DNA of 64,000 nucleotides from Agrypnia vestita (GCA_016648135.1 JADDOH010002064.1:1-64000), one strand, 5' to 3'; counted from the stretch's first letter, positions 21,136 through 32,294 are shown. Numbers and translations are program-made. The notes: generated by a model not told the origin, from the letters alone.

Positions 21136-21700
21136 AACCCATAAAAACCAAGTTTTTATTATACTCCCTTTCTTTGTAAAATATAACAACAATTAAAGAC
21201 GAATTAAAACATATAACATAACACTAAACTTACAGTAATTTAATATATTTCTAAAATGTCAGATGTTTTGAGCATTGATAAGACACTTCATGCTTTGAAG
21301 ATTAAATTAAAAAAATACTTGCCAGTCAATTTAGATTTTCGAAATTCGTAGTGAAGTACCTTTTATGTATACCGACGGAGTAATTCAAATTTAGAAAATA
21401 TTCCTCGACGTTATCGGGCCGCCGTTGCTAGTAATCAAACTTTTGTAATGATTCCAATTTGAAAAAAACATTAAAATTTCTAAAAATCCAAAATTATACT
21501 ATAATTATTATTATTTTTTAACGAAAATTTGATAGACCTTTTTTGATCATCGCCACGAGTCTGCTTGCAAAGTTTCAGCTCGATTGGATCACGGGAAAAG
21601 GGTTAAAAATCGATCCAAAGTTTTTTGGTCAAGAAAATAAGCAAGCAGACGCCACGAGTTAAAAGAAAGGAAGTAAAAAGAAATGAAAACGTTATATAAA
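21136..21700 (+). repeat. Family N dispersed repeat, copy 1
   Basis: The 21441-21690 part matches 48156-48382 (same direction) and 62858-63059 (inverted): AAACGAAAATTTG, then TGCAAAGTTTCAGCTCGATT, then AAAAGGGTTAAAAATCGATC, then AAGAAAGGAAGTAAAAA. The block at 21136-21175 (AAAACCAAGTTTTTATTATA) also matches the copy at 63185-63230. No frame is shared between copies, so it appears non-coding. Confidence 0.7.
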
Positions 21701-22425
21701 AGAAATTATTTATAAAAATAAAAGGGCTTTGCACCGTGCACAGCGCTTATAAATAAAAACGGCACTCATTGGGAAAAATAAAAAATCAAGGACTAACAAA
21801 AACAAAGGACACAAATTTCAGAAGCCCATGTACCACGAACAAAAGCAATTATTTATATTTTCAGGTATTAAAATTTGCGTCATCAATTTTATAATTAACC
21901 CTTTTGACCGATAAAAAAATATCTCCGCCGCTCTGAGGATATTTTAGTCCGATATATTCAGTCTACCCAATGTTAATGTTAGCACGCAATTTACGATACC
22001 CTTGATCCCAATTGTCCGAAGGACCAAAATATGTACTCGTGTTAAAAATGTATTTGAATATTTTTATTTATATTTGTAAATATTTAATTTGTTTATTTAA
22101 CGAAAATTATGACAAAATAAAATTATTTATATAATTGTTTAGTTATTATTAATATGTTCAGAAAACAAATACGTATTGGCTCATATAATAAATAAGAGAA
22201 TAAAAATACTTTTGGTAAAAAAAAAACATAGAACGGGTGTAAAAAGTTATGTGTGTGCTCGCTTATATAAAGTAATACAGTTTGATGAGCATATAAATAC
22301 AGTGATACCTGTATTCTACAGTTGCGTACTTGAGCACCTACAGGTGACAATACCATCAATAATGTATTTTCTGTACAATTTTCTGTCAGTTAAAAACAAA
22401 AGTAGGGTGTCCAATCTGACTACAG

Positions 22426-22517
22426 TAAAATGGACCAAAAAATGTTGAATTTCAGGATAGGTTAAATATCAATATATTTAACCTATCCTGAAATTCAACA
22501 TTTTTTGGTTCATTTTA
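22426..22517. repeat. 44-bp-arm near-perfect palindrome
   Basis: Arms 22426-22469 and 22474-22517 are reverse complements except for one pair, around a 4-base CAAT loop. Transcribed on either strand this would be a 92-nt hairpin. There is no sign of matching termini or target duplication. It may be a snap-back made by template switching, or a small foldback element. Confidence 0.9.
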
Positions 22518-22687
22518 TGTGAAAATTCACGTGTCGTGGCTGCGGGAGGAATGAATGAAAACATTGGAAATTATTTATTAACTATTCAATGTAGGTACAA
22601 AGTTACTTAAACGAATTAAACTAATACACTATTATATTAAAGGAAACACATTCTTATTGTGAAGTTGCAGTTTCAGAACAAAGTTCT

Positions 22688-23052
22688 GTGAATTATTAAA
22701 CAATTTTTATTAATCAATTAGACAAGACATACAGAATCAAATTAATCAAATTAACGAAAAAATATTTTAAGTGCCGCCGGGACTCAAACTATTGACTTTT
22801 GCATTACAAAAAGTGGATTGCTTTAAAAATGGAATTAAAATGTTAATCAATCAAAAAAAAGAGACTGTACATAAGGTTGAAAAATTTTCGTTAACTTACC
22901 AGAGTGGCGTGGCGAAATTGGATAACGCGCCATTTCCGGATAGAAATGGAGGTCCGTAGTTCGAGTCCCAGCGGCATTTAAAATATTTTTTTGTTAATTT
23001 TATTTTTTCTGTATGTCTTTTCTAATTGATTAATAAAAATTGTTTAATAATA
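22688..23052. mobile_element. Foldback of two tRNA-headed SINE-like copies
   Basis: Inverted arms at 22688-22800 and 22945-23052 match over about 105 bp. Each arm joins a tRNA-like 3' half (GTTCGAGTCCCAGCGGCA in the right arm, GTTTGAGTCCCGGCGGCA on the minus strand of the left arm) to a shared AT-rich tail that ends in CAATTTTTATTAATCAATTA or its inverse. The right copy also has a tRNA-like 5' half (GGCGTGGCGAAATTGGATAA). The anticodon and T stems are mispaired, so these are SINE heads and not working tRNAs. Confidence 0.7.
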
Positions 23053-23059
23053 CACCATT

Positions 23060-23465
23060 CTTTGAATTACATTTTTTCGCAGTATATCATTCGTTATTGA
23101 ACACTTTGTTATCGCTGGGTATTAACATTCACTAGAATATTCCATCCAGTTCTCACTCGTATTATTGATCGCTTGTCTTTTGGCAATAAGGTACTTCGCT
23201 TGATTATTCGCTCGATATCTGTCTCTTCGCAGTTGTACGACTAGACACATCTGGCCCTCGTCCGCGACACACCTGTACCGATTTCGCACGATAGCGAACT
23301 GTCAACGCGACAACTCTTCTCCGCGCCGCGGCCAGCGCCGTACTTGTATCCGAAAATACTGGTATTTTCGTACATTCTAGATTATTCTAGTATTTATGGG
23401 AAGGTTCTCATTGATTTTTGTTTGTTTCTGGATATTTGTAGACGTTTCTCGAAAGATCTATAACA
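23060..23465 (-). mobile_element. LTR-like relic
   Basis: Carries CTAGAATATTCCATCCAGTTC, CTCGATATCTGTCTCTTCGC and, near 23365-23450, TCTAGATTATTCTAG-type blocks, all found in order in the copy at 51720-52245. The ends are missing. Confidence 0.45.
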
Positions 23466-23469
23466 GTGT

Positions 23470-23660
23470 TGATCATTTTACATTGTTATAGGCAAAAACC
23501 TGTATGAGCTGGCTTAAGTGATCGCTCTATATGATGTAGCGTTCACCAATTCCATCGTAAGAACATCCACACATTATCAAATTTTGAAGTTCTGTATAAG
23601 TTCCAATCTGAGAAACTTTTATTTATTTGAATGGACTATGCTAGAGATATCTGTAGTTTT
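23470..23660. mobile_element. Relic of the 30-bp-TIR MITE
   Basis: GGCTTAAGTGATCGCTCTA, GCGTTCACCAATTCCAT and AGAGATATCTGTAG match the copy at 19033-19280 internally and at one end. Confidence 0.45.
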
Positions 23661-23867
23661 TTTCTCAGAAACTAGTATAAATAGACTTTCGGAACTGGTA
23701 ATGATACCTCTGTATGTTTAAAATGGAGTAATAAACAATATATTTTTAATGTGTACATGAAATTCTAACGAATTAATTTAAGGTATATACTATAATTTAC
23801 GTTAACTAGGGAGAAAATCCAACAACTGTGTTCTTAAAACATACCTAAACATAAAAATAATGTTAGG

Positions 23868-24098
23868 TTTATTTCTGGTTGGTCTTTGATTTTGCTTCTG
23901 GTAACGCTGTCCCGACATATTTTGCGAAGCAGTTTGGCGCAAACATGCTATACAAAGCAGGAAAACTATCGGGACTATTCCTGTTGAGTTGTATTCCTGT
24001 GAGTCCAGGAGTCGAGAGACCTGCAGTGCAGTTTGTTTTGTCAGGAAGAGGTGTACCAAAATCGTCCATTTCAATTCCCATCCGATGATTTCCATTCT
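23868..24098. other. 230-bp block open in three frames, unrecognised
   Basis: Frames of 97 and 70 codons on the minus strand and 69 on the plus strand overlap here, in DNA that is GC-richer than its flanks. None shows a motif I recognise. It may be an exon-sized remnant of a TE gene with frame changes, or chance. Confidence 0.25.
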
Positions 24099-24394
24099 AT
24101 TGCACCTCTATCATAAGCTGTAGGTATTTACTACTAACCCTGCCGTCCGAATCCCATACTAATCACCAATACGTACATGTAATTTGTATATTTGAACGGC
24201 ACTTATAATGTTTGCCTTCGAATGTAAGCTTTATGCATGGGTAATTCGAATAAAATAATCAAATAATTCTCTGCCAAAATAAGCTATCGAAATTGTATTT
24301 ATTAAAAATTTTTATCGATTAAAGATTGATGCACAAAGTCAGGTAACAAAATGATGGCAAATTATTTACTTTTTATCTTTGAACTAGATTTAAC

Positions 24395-24620
24395 CAGTCA
24401 AAAATGACTATTTTTACCATATATATTTCAGCTGCCAGTTATAGCTGTGAGAGTAGCGCTATCTATAGTAGCGTAGCGTTTTGATAACGTTAGTGATGAA
24501 CATTATTAAATAGAGAATTATGCTTTTTTGGCTTCTTATACCTCATTATTATTTGAGCCATCTGGTAGCGTTAGTGATGGGCAAAATATTGTTATATAGA
24601 GATTTTTATATTTTGATTAA
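24395..24620 (-). mobile_element. MITE family E, inverted copy
   Basis: Contains AGCTGTGAGAGTAGCGCTAT, GTAGCGTTTTGATAACGTTAGTGATG and GAGCCATCTGGTAGCGTTAG, the inverse of the copy at 12590-12890. Confidence 0.65.
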
Positions 24621-25060
24621 TGATTAATACCAATGACATGCGATATCGCAATGGCTGCACTAATAAGTTTCATTTTTTATTTAACTGAAATATAAAAAAT
24701 CCAAATATTAAAAAAATTCGTATTTTGAGTACGTATTTAATTAAGAAGGTATACAGTCTATGTTTTAATTTAATTTAATTACAATTTTTAAATCATGCTA
24801 TTTTTGAAAACGAAACAAGATCAGTTATTGGATTGGAAATTACAGACGGACATTCGATTTTGTTGTTGTTGGTGATGGGTATAATAGCTTTAAATCAATT
24901 AGTAATTAGTTATACATTTAAGTTAAATCAATTAGTAGGTAATTTGTTATACATTTAATCGTAACAAAAAAAATTTAAAATGAACACACTTTTTTTTCAC
25001 TTACACACATTACAAAACACATACAGAGTTTCTGTTAAGGGGTTACATTTTATTTTCTTA
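24620..25060. other. No gene found
   Basis: AT-rich; no frame or repeat that I can name. Confidence 0.45.
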
Positions 25061-25235
25061 CTAGCTGTAACCCGTCAAAAATGATGGTACTTTACATGTC
25101 GGTTCCTAAGGAATAAGTGTTTATTTATTAAAAAAAGAAAATAAATGGAAAAAAGAAAAAAAATACGTTCAATTAAAAAAAGAAATAAGGAAAAGAGAAA
25201 AAGAGATAAAAAAGAAAAAGTGCTTTAAAGAAGTT
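25060..25235 (+). repeat. Family D repeat end plus purine-rich tract
   Basis: ACTAGCTGTAACCCGTCAAA then ACATGTCGGTTCCTAAGGAA (25062-25115) is the inverse of 35836-35890. It is followed by an A/G-rich tract to 25235. Confidence 0.55.
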
Positions 25236-25631
25236 TTATTTTATTTTATTTTATTTGGGAAACATACAGTACAACTTTTTTTTATTTCTATATAATATCA
25301 AAAAAATATTCGTGAGTATCACCAGTAAAGTTTCCTCGAAGCTGGTAAAAAAAAACTAAATAAAAAACAATGATAAAGAATGTGTGATAAATAATAAATA
25401 TTTCAAAGATTTAAATTATGATAATGCATAAAATGGGAGGGGTGGGGAGAGGGAGGGAATGGGATTCAATTAAAGAAGTATCAAATCAATAGTCATAAAT
25501 GAGATTACGGAGTTTCATTTTAAATAAAAGCAAATTGTCAGTAAAAATGTCTAGATTATTTGTATATATAACGTACGGACGGACAGACAACGAAATTATT
25601 ATAATTGGGATTAGCATTTATTAAGGACATT

Positions 25632-25657
25632 CTCTATATATATATGTATATATATAT

Positions 25658-25713
<56 letters not shown>

Positions 25714-25727
25714 ATATATATATAATC
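25632..25727. repeat. TA microsatellite
   Basis: About 95 bp of TA repeats with two short interruptions, one next to a GTATA unit. Confidence 0.95.
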
Positions 25728-25789
25728 TACTTGGAATAAAAACAACATGATGAGTTAGTTAGTTTGCGCTTTATTTTTTTTGAACAGGC

Positions 25790-26150
25790 TGTGTAGGTAA
25801 ACGGTGCACACGCGCAAATCTCAGAGAAAACATATAGTGGGATTATGGCGTGGGATGGAAAGGGACTTAAAACGTTTAAACGCAAACTACGATAACTAGT
25901 CATAAATAAATTTCAATGGGTTTTAGTTTGTCCCAATTTCCAACCCGTCCATTCCCTCCATCTCGGTAGCGCAGGAACGTCACAGATATTAATCTTCGAA
26001 TATTTTCCGGACGATTTTGTACGCGACGCCGTCGCACATACATCTTCTATTTCCTCGTTTTTCTCTCTTCCCCGTTTAACACGTGGAGTAATGTAAAGGA
26101 TTGCCAATTTCGTCTATTCGGTTTTCGCAAAAAAAAAAATCTCTTATATT
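25790..26150. other. GC-richer block, unassigned
   Basis: A moderately GC-rich stretch with a 64-codon minus-strand frame (25913-26107), rich in Lys, Arg and Glu, and no recognised motif. It might belong to an LTR or other TE; no call. Confidence 0.3.
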
Positions 26151-26330
26151 TTTTCCTCGATTGTTCTGGAATTTGATAAAACAAAGCGTGAGATAGGAAG
26201 TGATATTTTTTGCTTGAAATTATTGCACGAGTTTTATTGAAATTAATGGCTAAAATATCAACACTATTTCAGTACGAAGTGCTGCAGATATTATAGCGAA
26301 GTGGTGTTTTTGGAAATTACAAGAAAGAAT

Positions 26331-26388
26331 GGCCCTCGTAGTTCAGCTGGCTCCTCATACCGGGGATTCTGGGTTCGATTAACTCAAC
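26331..26388 (+). mobile_element. tRNA-like SINE head
   Basis: GGCCCTCGTAGTTCAGCTGG is an A-box-like start and GGGTTCGATTAACTC a B-box-like end, 30 bp apart. It resembles the head of the SINE at 34310-34675 on the other strand. No full cloverleaf forms. Confidence 0.5.
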
Positions 26389-26774
26389 TTCTTTTTCCAT
26401 ATTTCCTTCCCTTATAGGGAATGTGTCTTTTTTCCTCTTGTCCCTCTACTCTCTCAATATCCTTTTACCTTTTACTTATTGTGAATTTTGATTAATTTTA
26501 TTTTCTTGGATCATTTGCAAATTTTCTTATGTTTTTTTCTTTTGTATACTTACTTATCCTTTTGTGTTCCTTTACTTTTAATCGTATATTGTTATTTTCA
26601 ATTTTATAATTTTTACTAATAAATGGATAGTTAATGGACATTTGCGGGCTCCGGGTCGCGTAGTCCTATACACAATATGACACGAAGATGGCCTTAAGAG
26701 AAAAAATTATTAATATTTAATTTACTTTAAATTTCGCTAAATATGGAGTTCTACAAATTAAATAAAAAAACCAT

Positions 26775-26997
26775 AAATAAGAAGCATGACTTTTTCCTAA
26801 GCTTTTCCTTCTTCGAAAAAAAAACGAATTAAGAGGTAATCTCATAATATTCAAATCACAATAATTAACATATTATTCAGATTTTAATATTTCATAATAT
26901 TCTGCCAGATAAATATTGAATTTCGATACCTTTTTTTCCAAATATACGGTTAAATAAAAGTCATGCTTCTTGTTCCCACTGCACGCGCTTGCTATGG
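26775..26997. mobile_element. hAT-type MITE, copy 3 (left end lost)
   Basis: AAGAAGCATGACTTTTTCC starts the homology and GCTTCTTGTTCCCACTGCACGC ends it; the middle matches 11526-11756. The left outermost 20 bp are gone, so no target duplication can be checked. Confidence 0.75.
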
Positions 26998-27331
26998 ACT
27001 GATATTAATAACAATTAAGTCTTCGTCTAATATTACTAAACTAAAATGTTGGCCTACCAGTACAAGTAATTTATATCGAATATTATTAAATTCATTGTCT
27101 TTAAAACAAGTCAAATAAAATGATTAATGCATTGCAAAAAAAATCTGGTTCAAATATCTGCGATATAATTATATACCCTTTTATTTTGAGTTCCATTATA
27201 TATGAAATTTTAAAAACAATGTTGTCATTTAAAGATGGCACATATGTGTGTCAAATATTTTTAGCCATCGTACATTGAACGAATCTCTGAAATTAGTAAG
27301 GTCCAAAAATGTTTTATTTTACTAGAAAAAA

Positions 27332-27391
27332 TTGCCGCCTTCTATATGAGATTTTATTTACTTGCCGCCTTCTATATGAGATTTTATTTAT
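27332..27391. repeat. Two tandem 30-bp units
   Basis: TTGCCGCCTTCTATATGAGA plus ten bases is repeated once without change. Confidence 0.9.
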
Positions 27392-27763
27392 TTCGCATAA
27401 AATGTAAAAAACGTAAAAACAAGTTTTTTTATTGATTAAATCTACAATTCTCTCATTATTTAAACATTACGAAATTGGGGCTTAGACATGTCTGGCTCCG
27501 AGCCACTCAAGTATTAGCCAAGCCAACGGCTTTAATAAAATAACTTAATTTCAAAAATTTGTGGTACTCTCTGCATCCCCAAGGGTAACTACCCCTCAAT
27601 TGAGTAAATGAGAAGTATAAAGATAGATACAACGAACGGATAACTATAGTGGTGTCAGAGATCATTGAATTTAGATTGAGTGCGATCCTTACCGAATTAC
27701 GAGTAAATAAAGTACTGGGGATTTAGGTAGATTATTTTTCACTTTTTAACGTCTTCTTCTTCT

Positions 27764-28090
27764 TCAACCTTCATATCTCCACTGCTGGATGTAAGCCTCT
27801 GCATCCTTCCCTGTTATTTGATTCTTGTAGCCATTTCTTCCCCCCTGTTTTGTAACATTTCCTGCTTTTTGCCATTTCAACTTTGCTACACGTTCCACGA
27901 TATCCAGTACTCTAGTTCTACGCCTAATTTCATAATTTTTTATTCCATCTCTTAGGTTATGTATATACCTTTCATGGATCTCTCCGTGGATCGCTGCTTG
28001 CATTTGAGCTTCTCTATATTTTTCTTTTTAAGTGTCATCGTCTCACTTCATACGTCATCACTGGCAATATGTATGATTCGAAAGTTTTTC
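27764..28090 (-). mobile_element. LINE ORF2 C-terminal end
   Basis: Minus-strand frame: TFESYILPVMTYE, a stop, then EIHERYIHNLRDGIKNYEIR, RRTRVLDIVERVAKLKWQKA, GNV, then KDAEAYIQQWRYEG and stop. The LKWQxAGH-type motif and the EAYIQQW end are those of RTE-like LINEs. A deletion removed the RWADDI region between them, the part that is amplified at 2018-2153. Confidence 0.85.
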
Positions 28091-28267
28091 TTTTTAAACT
28101 AATTGGGATCTCTTTGTTCTCAAAAATATGTTTAAGTTTGCTGAAAGCAGCCTGGCTATTGAGTATATAATTTATTAAAAAATGATTGCCTTTTTTAATA
28201 AATTATATAATAATATTTTTATATTTTTTTGAAGGAAGCAAACACTTGGTGGTGGGACATTATAATT

Positions 28268-28701
28268 AAATAAATAAAACTAACTTAGTTAAACACCACT
28301 CCAACCAGGTTTCGCTACGACCGTAGCTTCTTCAGGGAGAATCTTAACTGCCTAAACATTCAAAAATTATATGCTTATATACTTGTGTGAAAGGTGAAAT
28401 GACGGGGTGCCAATAGTGGGGGTAGGGTTAGTATTATTCATCAAAACGGAATAGGTAATAGACTAGATAATGCCTCTAAATAATCTAGTCTATTACTTAT
28501 TCCGTTTTTATGAATAATACTAACCCTACCCCCACTATTGGTACTACGTCCTTTCACCTTTCACACAAGTATATAAGCACATAATTTTTTAATGTTTAGG
28601 CAGTTAAGATTCTCCCTGAAGAAGCTACAGTCGTAGCGAAACCTGGTCGGATTTGAAAATAAATATAAGTGGTGTTTAACTAAGTTAGTTTTATTTATTT
28701 A
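28268..28701. mobile_element. Long foldback, family A, with hammerhead-like cores in both arms
   Basis: Nearly the whole element is an inverted repeat. The left arm (28268 to about 28475) and right arm (about 28483-28701) match over 200 bp, with a centre near 28478 that is itself palindromic (GACTAGAT, ATCTAGTC). In each arm, read outward: CTCC, CTGAAGA, an extra A, stem GCTAC/GTAGC, GAAAC, and ACCTGGT. The right arm has CTGAAGA at 28616-28622 and GAAAC at 28638-28642; the left has them at 28329-28335 and 28309-28313 on the minus strand. Target duplication is not clear. No protein. Confidence 0.85.
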
Positions 28702-29345
28702 ATATTTTTATATTACGATAGGTAGGTGAAACGATATTTTCTGATAGCAAAATCGCCGAGTATTTTATTGTACGATTCGTTTACTTGGAATTTCGTTTTC
28801 TCCGAAACCAACTATCGCGAAAATCACTTGTCAAACTAAGGGTAAATTATTTCAAAAATAATTTTAGTGTCTTCTGAAGATTTATAAAATTCAGTTGCAC
28901 TATAGATTACGGTTTTTTTTTAACATTTTGTCACAGCAATTTCATTAATTATTAAAATAGTGATACCCTAATCTGTGGGGTAAATGTTGTTGAAATAATC
29001 TATATTTATTTTCTCAACAGAAAAATCGAATTTATTATGACCGATAAATATTTTATAAGTATATTAAATAAATCGATAAATAAAGAAATGCGATAACGCA
29101 CTAAACCTTGTTCTATTTAATAAATTTTTAATGAAACCGATAGATAAAGATATGTTTAATTTAAATTAAGTTATCTTTGTTTAAAATAAATATCAATAGG
29201 TATCAATTTGTTTTAATTAATAAAAAAATTGTTTACCTACATCGTAATAAAATGCTATAATATTTAATAATATTATGACTACAGGTAAGCTGGTAGGTAT
29301 TGAATTCTTATTTTTACCGATTTAAATACGATGTTTCTATTTACC
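28702..29345. other. No gene found
   Basis: Very AT-rich, without a frame of note. Confidence 0.5.
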
Positions 29346-29705
29346 AGCAATTCCATTTTTCGGTTAAGTCATTTTTCGGTTAAGTCATTTTTCGGTAAAT
29401 ATCATTTTTCGTGATTAAAATTAAAAAAACAATTGATTTTGTTTAGTTTACTTTGTATTCTCCTGAAGAATGAAATTTTGTTATTTTTAAATAAATAAGT
29501 GGTTTCAATTAAAGTTTTGTTTTAATTTTGATGATATATAATGGTGCCACAAAGTGATTTTGCGTTTATTGAAGCAATACCATTTTTCGATTTACGGGTA
29601 GTATCATTCGTCAGTAAAAACCATTTTTGTATTTAACGGTTGTCATTTTTCGGTAAATATCATTTTTAGATTTACGGGTAATGCCATTTTTCGGTAAATT
29701 TGCAT
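29346..29705. repeat. Degenerate minisatellite around CATTTTTCGGT
   Basis: At least nine copies of CATTTTTCGGTAAAT or close variants lie in two blocks (29346-29415 and 29575-29705). The 160 bp between them hold a relic of family G (CTGAAGAA then TGAAATTTTG, with the stem lost, at 29463-29483). Confidence 0.8.
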
Positions 29706-30024
29706 TCCTTAGTGCGGGCTGTAGATAAACGGAATAAGACTGGAAACAGAATATAAAATGGTCTACCTGGGATGCACATTAAATGTAACTGAGTCCTTTC
29801 TACGGGAATTAATTATCATTTTAAGCAAGCCAGGGCTGCATTCTTCCGCGTGAGGAAAGCATTGTGCAGTCATGATCAAAATTAAATTTTGCGAGTGAGA
29901 ACGATACTCCCTGAATGATAAAGCAACAATAAAAACTTGAGTATCATTAATTGCTACGACAGCTGCTTTGTGGTACAGCATGATCTTTTTCAACATAAAT
30001 TGAATTGAAATTTGTGATACGAAC

Positions 30025-30700
30025 GTGGAGTTATTTTGTCATCACTATAGTTTCTGTTGTACACTTTGGCGGATTAGGGTGTATCGGAATTGGGAGAAAA
30101 TGCCCACCCGTCCAAAGCCATCTACTCGTGTCGGCACGAGACGTGTATTGTATGAGTGTCGCGTGTGTTGTTTGTGTGAGATGAAGCAGAGGCAGATGAG
30201 TGGACGCAGGGCGCAAATGAAGCTTGCTGTAAACGGTGGTATTTTATTTTTGTTGATAACGCTATTGCGTTAACTTTATGGTTGGACATAATTATTAATT
30301 AATGAAATAAATTTGTATTGACCACTTGGAATAACTCTACGTCTGACGTTTTTGATACCACTGTATCTTCGTCAGGATGGACGCATACTACATATATACA
30401 GTGTGCGTCCGCCCTGACGAAGATACAGGTATATCGAAACCGGTAGACGTAGAGTTAATATAAAGTTATTTAATTAATTAATAACCGTGGTATTTATTAG
30501 AACAAATTATATATGTGGTGTTAAGCACAGAAATATTTGCTACGGCGGCCAGCGAAAGAGTGATTGTACCTACCGGTGATCGGAATCGGGTAGGTCACAT
30601 CGAGTCCCCGATTGGTAGATATCGCTATGTGCGTGCATCTAGAATCGCGACGGATCTGGACCACCACATCACTGTAAATAACTAACCTTAATACAGAATG
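30025..30700 (+). mobile_element. Dispersed family C, copy 1, interrupted by foldback B
   Basis: 30090-30190 matches 57290-57400 (CCACCCGTCC, then CGTGTCGGCACG), and 30490-30690 matches 57440-57640 (GTGGTGTTAAGCACAGAA, GGCGAAAGAG-like, then GGACCACCACAT). A third copy on the minus strand is at 37190-37420. The break between the two matching halves is exactly where the foldback lies. The family has LTR-like composition, but no coding region was found. Confidence 0.7.
30288..30485. mobile_element. Foldback, family B, nested in family C
   Basis: The arms begin TAATTATTAATTAATGAAAT and end TTATTTAATTAATTAATAA. Inside, the right arm has CTGACGA (30414-30420), extra A, a GATA/TATC stem, GAAAC (30436-30440) and the exact palindrome ACCGGT (30439-30444). 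GACGTA (30446-30451) can pair with TGCGTC (30404-30409). The left arm has the inverse core at 30369-30375. Because GTGGTATTT occurs on both sides (30231 and 30489), the insertion probably duplicated part of family C. Confidence 0.8.
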
Positions 30701-30999
30701 TCAACCAATCCGGGTGGAGGAGCGTGTCGCATAGTTTTTTTTGGTCATTAGCGGGAGTGAGCCTAATATCGGGGACGTGTTTTGTAATGTGATGTTATAA
30801 GTATTTAATTAGACTTAATTTTTTTTTCATTTCAGTCATTTATGAAGTGTCGAGTGAAGCATTTTTTATTTATGACTTTAGAAAAAGAGGTTGGTGTCAA
30901 TTATATGGTTGGTGAATTCTGAGAAGTTATAATATTATGAACATTTAAAATTTAGATCAGTCTTGCTAATAATAATGACAATGAATATTTAAACTACTG

Positions 31000-31680
31000 A
31001 GAGGATATCTCGACTGTCCCAAACAACTGAACTTAATCTCCTTTCACGTTCCCTGCTGACAAACCCGACAAAACGTGCTCTTCATGTTCCGAGAAATTGA
31101 GCATCCCATACACAAAATACATTTTTATATCGCGCATGCAAAGCTTTCAATAATAATTGTATCGATATTGACTTCTTCAACATCGGTCTTACTGAATTTA
31201 AATGAATGCTTTAGATTACTAATCGACTTTGATCATTCACTCAATACATCTAATCTTCTCTTCCTCCACCTCTATCCTATTGTCTCCTACCTCCTCATCC
31301 TTTTTCACCCATTATTTAACTTATTTCTTGATATACTTTTTCTTTTTCACATTCAATCACTTAAATTATTCAGTCTTAAAACATTGTTCGTTGCTTACTA
31401 CTTATTCGTTCATTAATTAAAAATAATTAACTTAAAAATATATATCTAACTTTGTTCTTAACATGTGTGAATCTTTTTAATTGGTCTATGAAATGAACAC
31501 TATGCTTTTAAATTATATGTTTAAAAAACTTTTAAGATTCTTAAATAAATAAATAATTTAAATAAAATAAAACAACGAAACTAAGGAAAAGTAATATTCC
31601 GGGAAAACGAGAGCCACCACATTTTTTATCGGGAGGCGACCATTTTAAACTGGTCCATTAGCATAGCCTATATAACGTTC
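31000..31680. other. Pyrimidine-rich stretch, no gene called
   Basis: Frames of 113 and 63 codons at 31075-31420 are made of Ser, Leu and Phe from T- and C-rich DNA. Without a motif or a start context they are probably chance. Confidence 0.4.
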
Positions 31681-32060
31681 GGGATCGGATTTACAGATGA
31701 AATTCCTCCAACGAAATAAAATTCTCCAAGTCCTGGCGAACGCTAAGACTCAAGCGTAATTGCTTCTTTTTATATCGTGTCCTATTCACCAATAGTTGGA
31801 ACTCTATTATGGGACGTCCCGAAAGACATTTCGCGTAAAGATTACGTTTTCGATAAAACGCCTCTTTTCGGGTATCTTTTGCTGGAATTGGCGATTTTGA
31901 AAGATTATAAGGAAGTAGATGCTGTGGTGTTGATAACACGGCGTTTTGGAGAATTCTGCACAAAACAGAAACGCCGTAATGGCCTCTCCAAAATAGCCAA
32001 TTTCTTTTGTGAAGCGCGCGCGCTTGTCAGAAGCGATATTAAAAAATAATTCCATGTAAA
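31680..32060. other. Region open on both strands, unrecognised
   Basis: Frames of 90 codons (plus, 31777-32049) and 103, 90 and 88 codons (minus) overlap in about 380 bp with normal codon variety. The plus frame reads DYVFDKTPLFGYLLLELAIL in its middle. A hairpin (ACGGCGTTTT, AAAACAGAAACGCCGT) lies at 31938-31976. No domain recognised. It could be a single-exon TE fragment or a host gene piece. Confidence 0.3.
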
Positions 32061-32294
32061 CCAACGTGTACCTACCACAGGGTGTAATATGAAAAATGTT
32101 ATACAAAATTGAAGCCACACTAGGAATTTGTAAGAGAAAATATGTTTCGAAGAAACTTCATAGAATTTCATATAATTGTATACAAATGTCCCTTGTTATA
32201 CATTTATATAACGCTTTTGTTGGCAATTTTGAAAGGAAACTGATGGAATCATAATATTGGAGCGAATTATAAATTTTAACAAAATGTTATTAAT

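Noticed and set aside
22905..22976. tRNA gene candidate
   Set aside because: Boxes A and B are seen, but the anticodon loop and T stem do not form, and the unit continues into a repeated tail, so it is a SINE head.
24300..24400. Possible host exon between MITE copies
   Set aside because: No splice signals or frame; AT-rich intergenic composition.
31075..31420. 113-codon Ser/Leu/Phe-rich frame
   Set aside because: Composition follows from T- and C-rich DNA; no domain, no start context.
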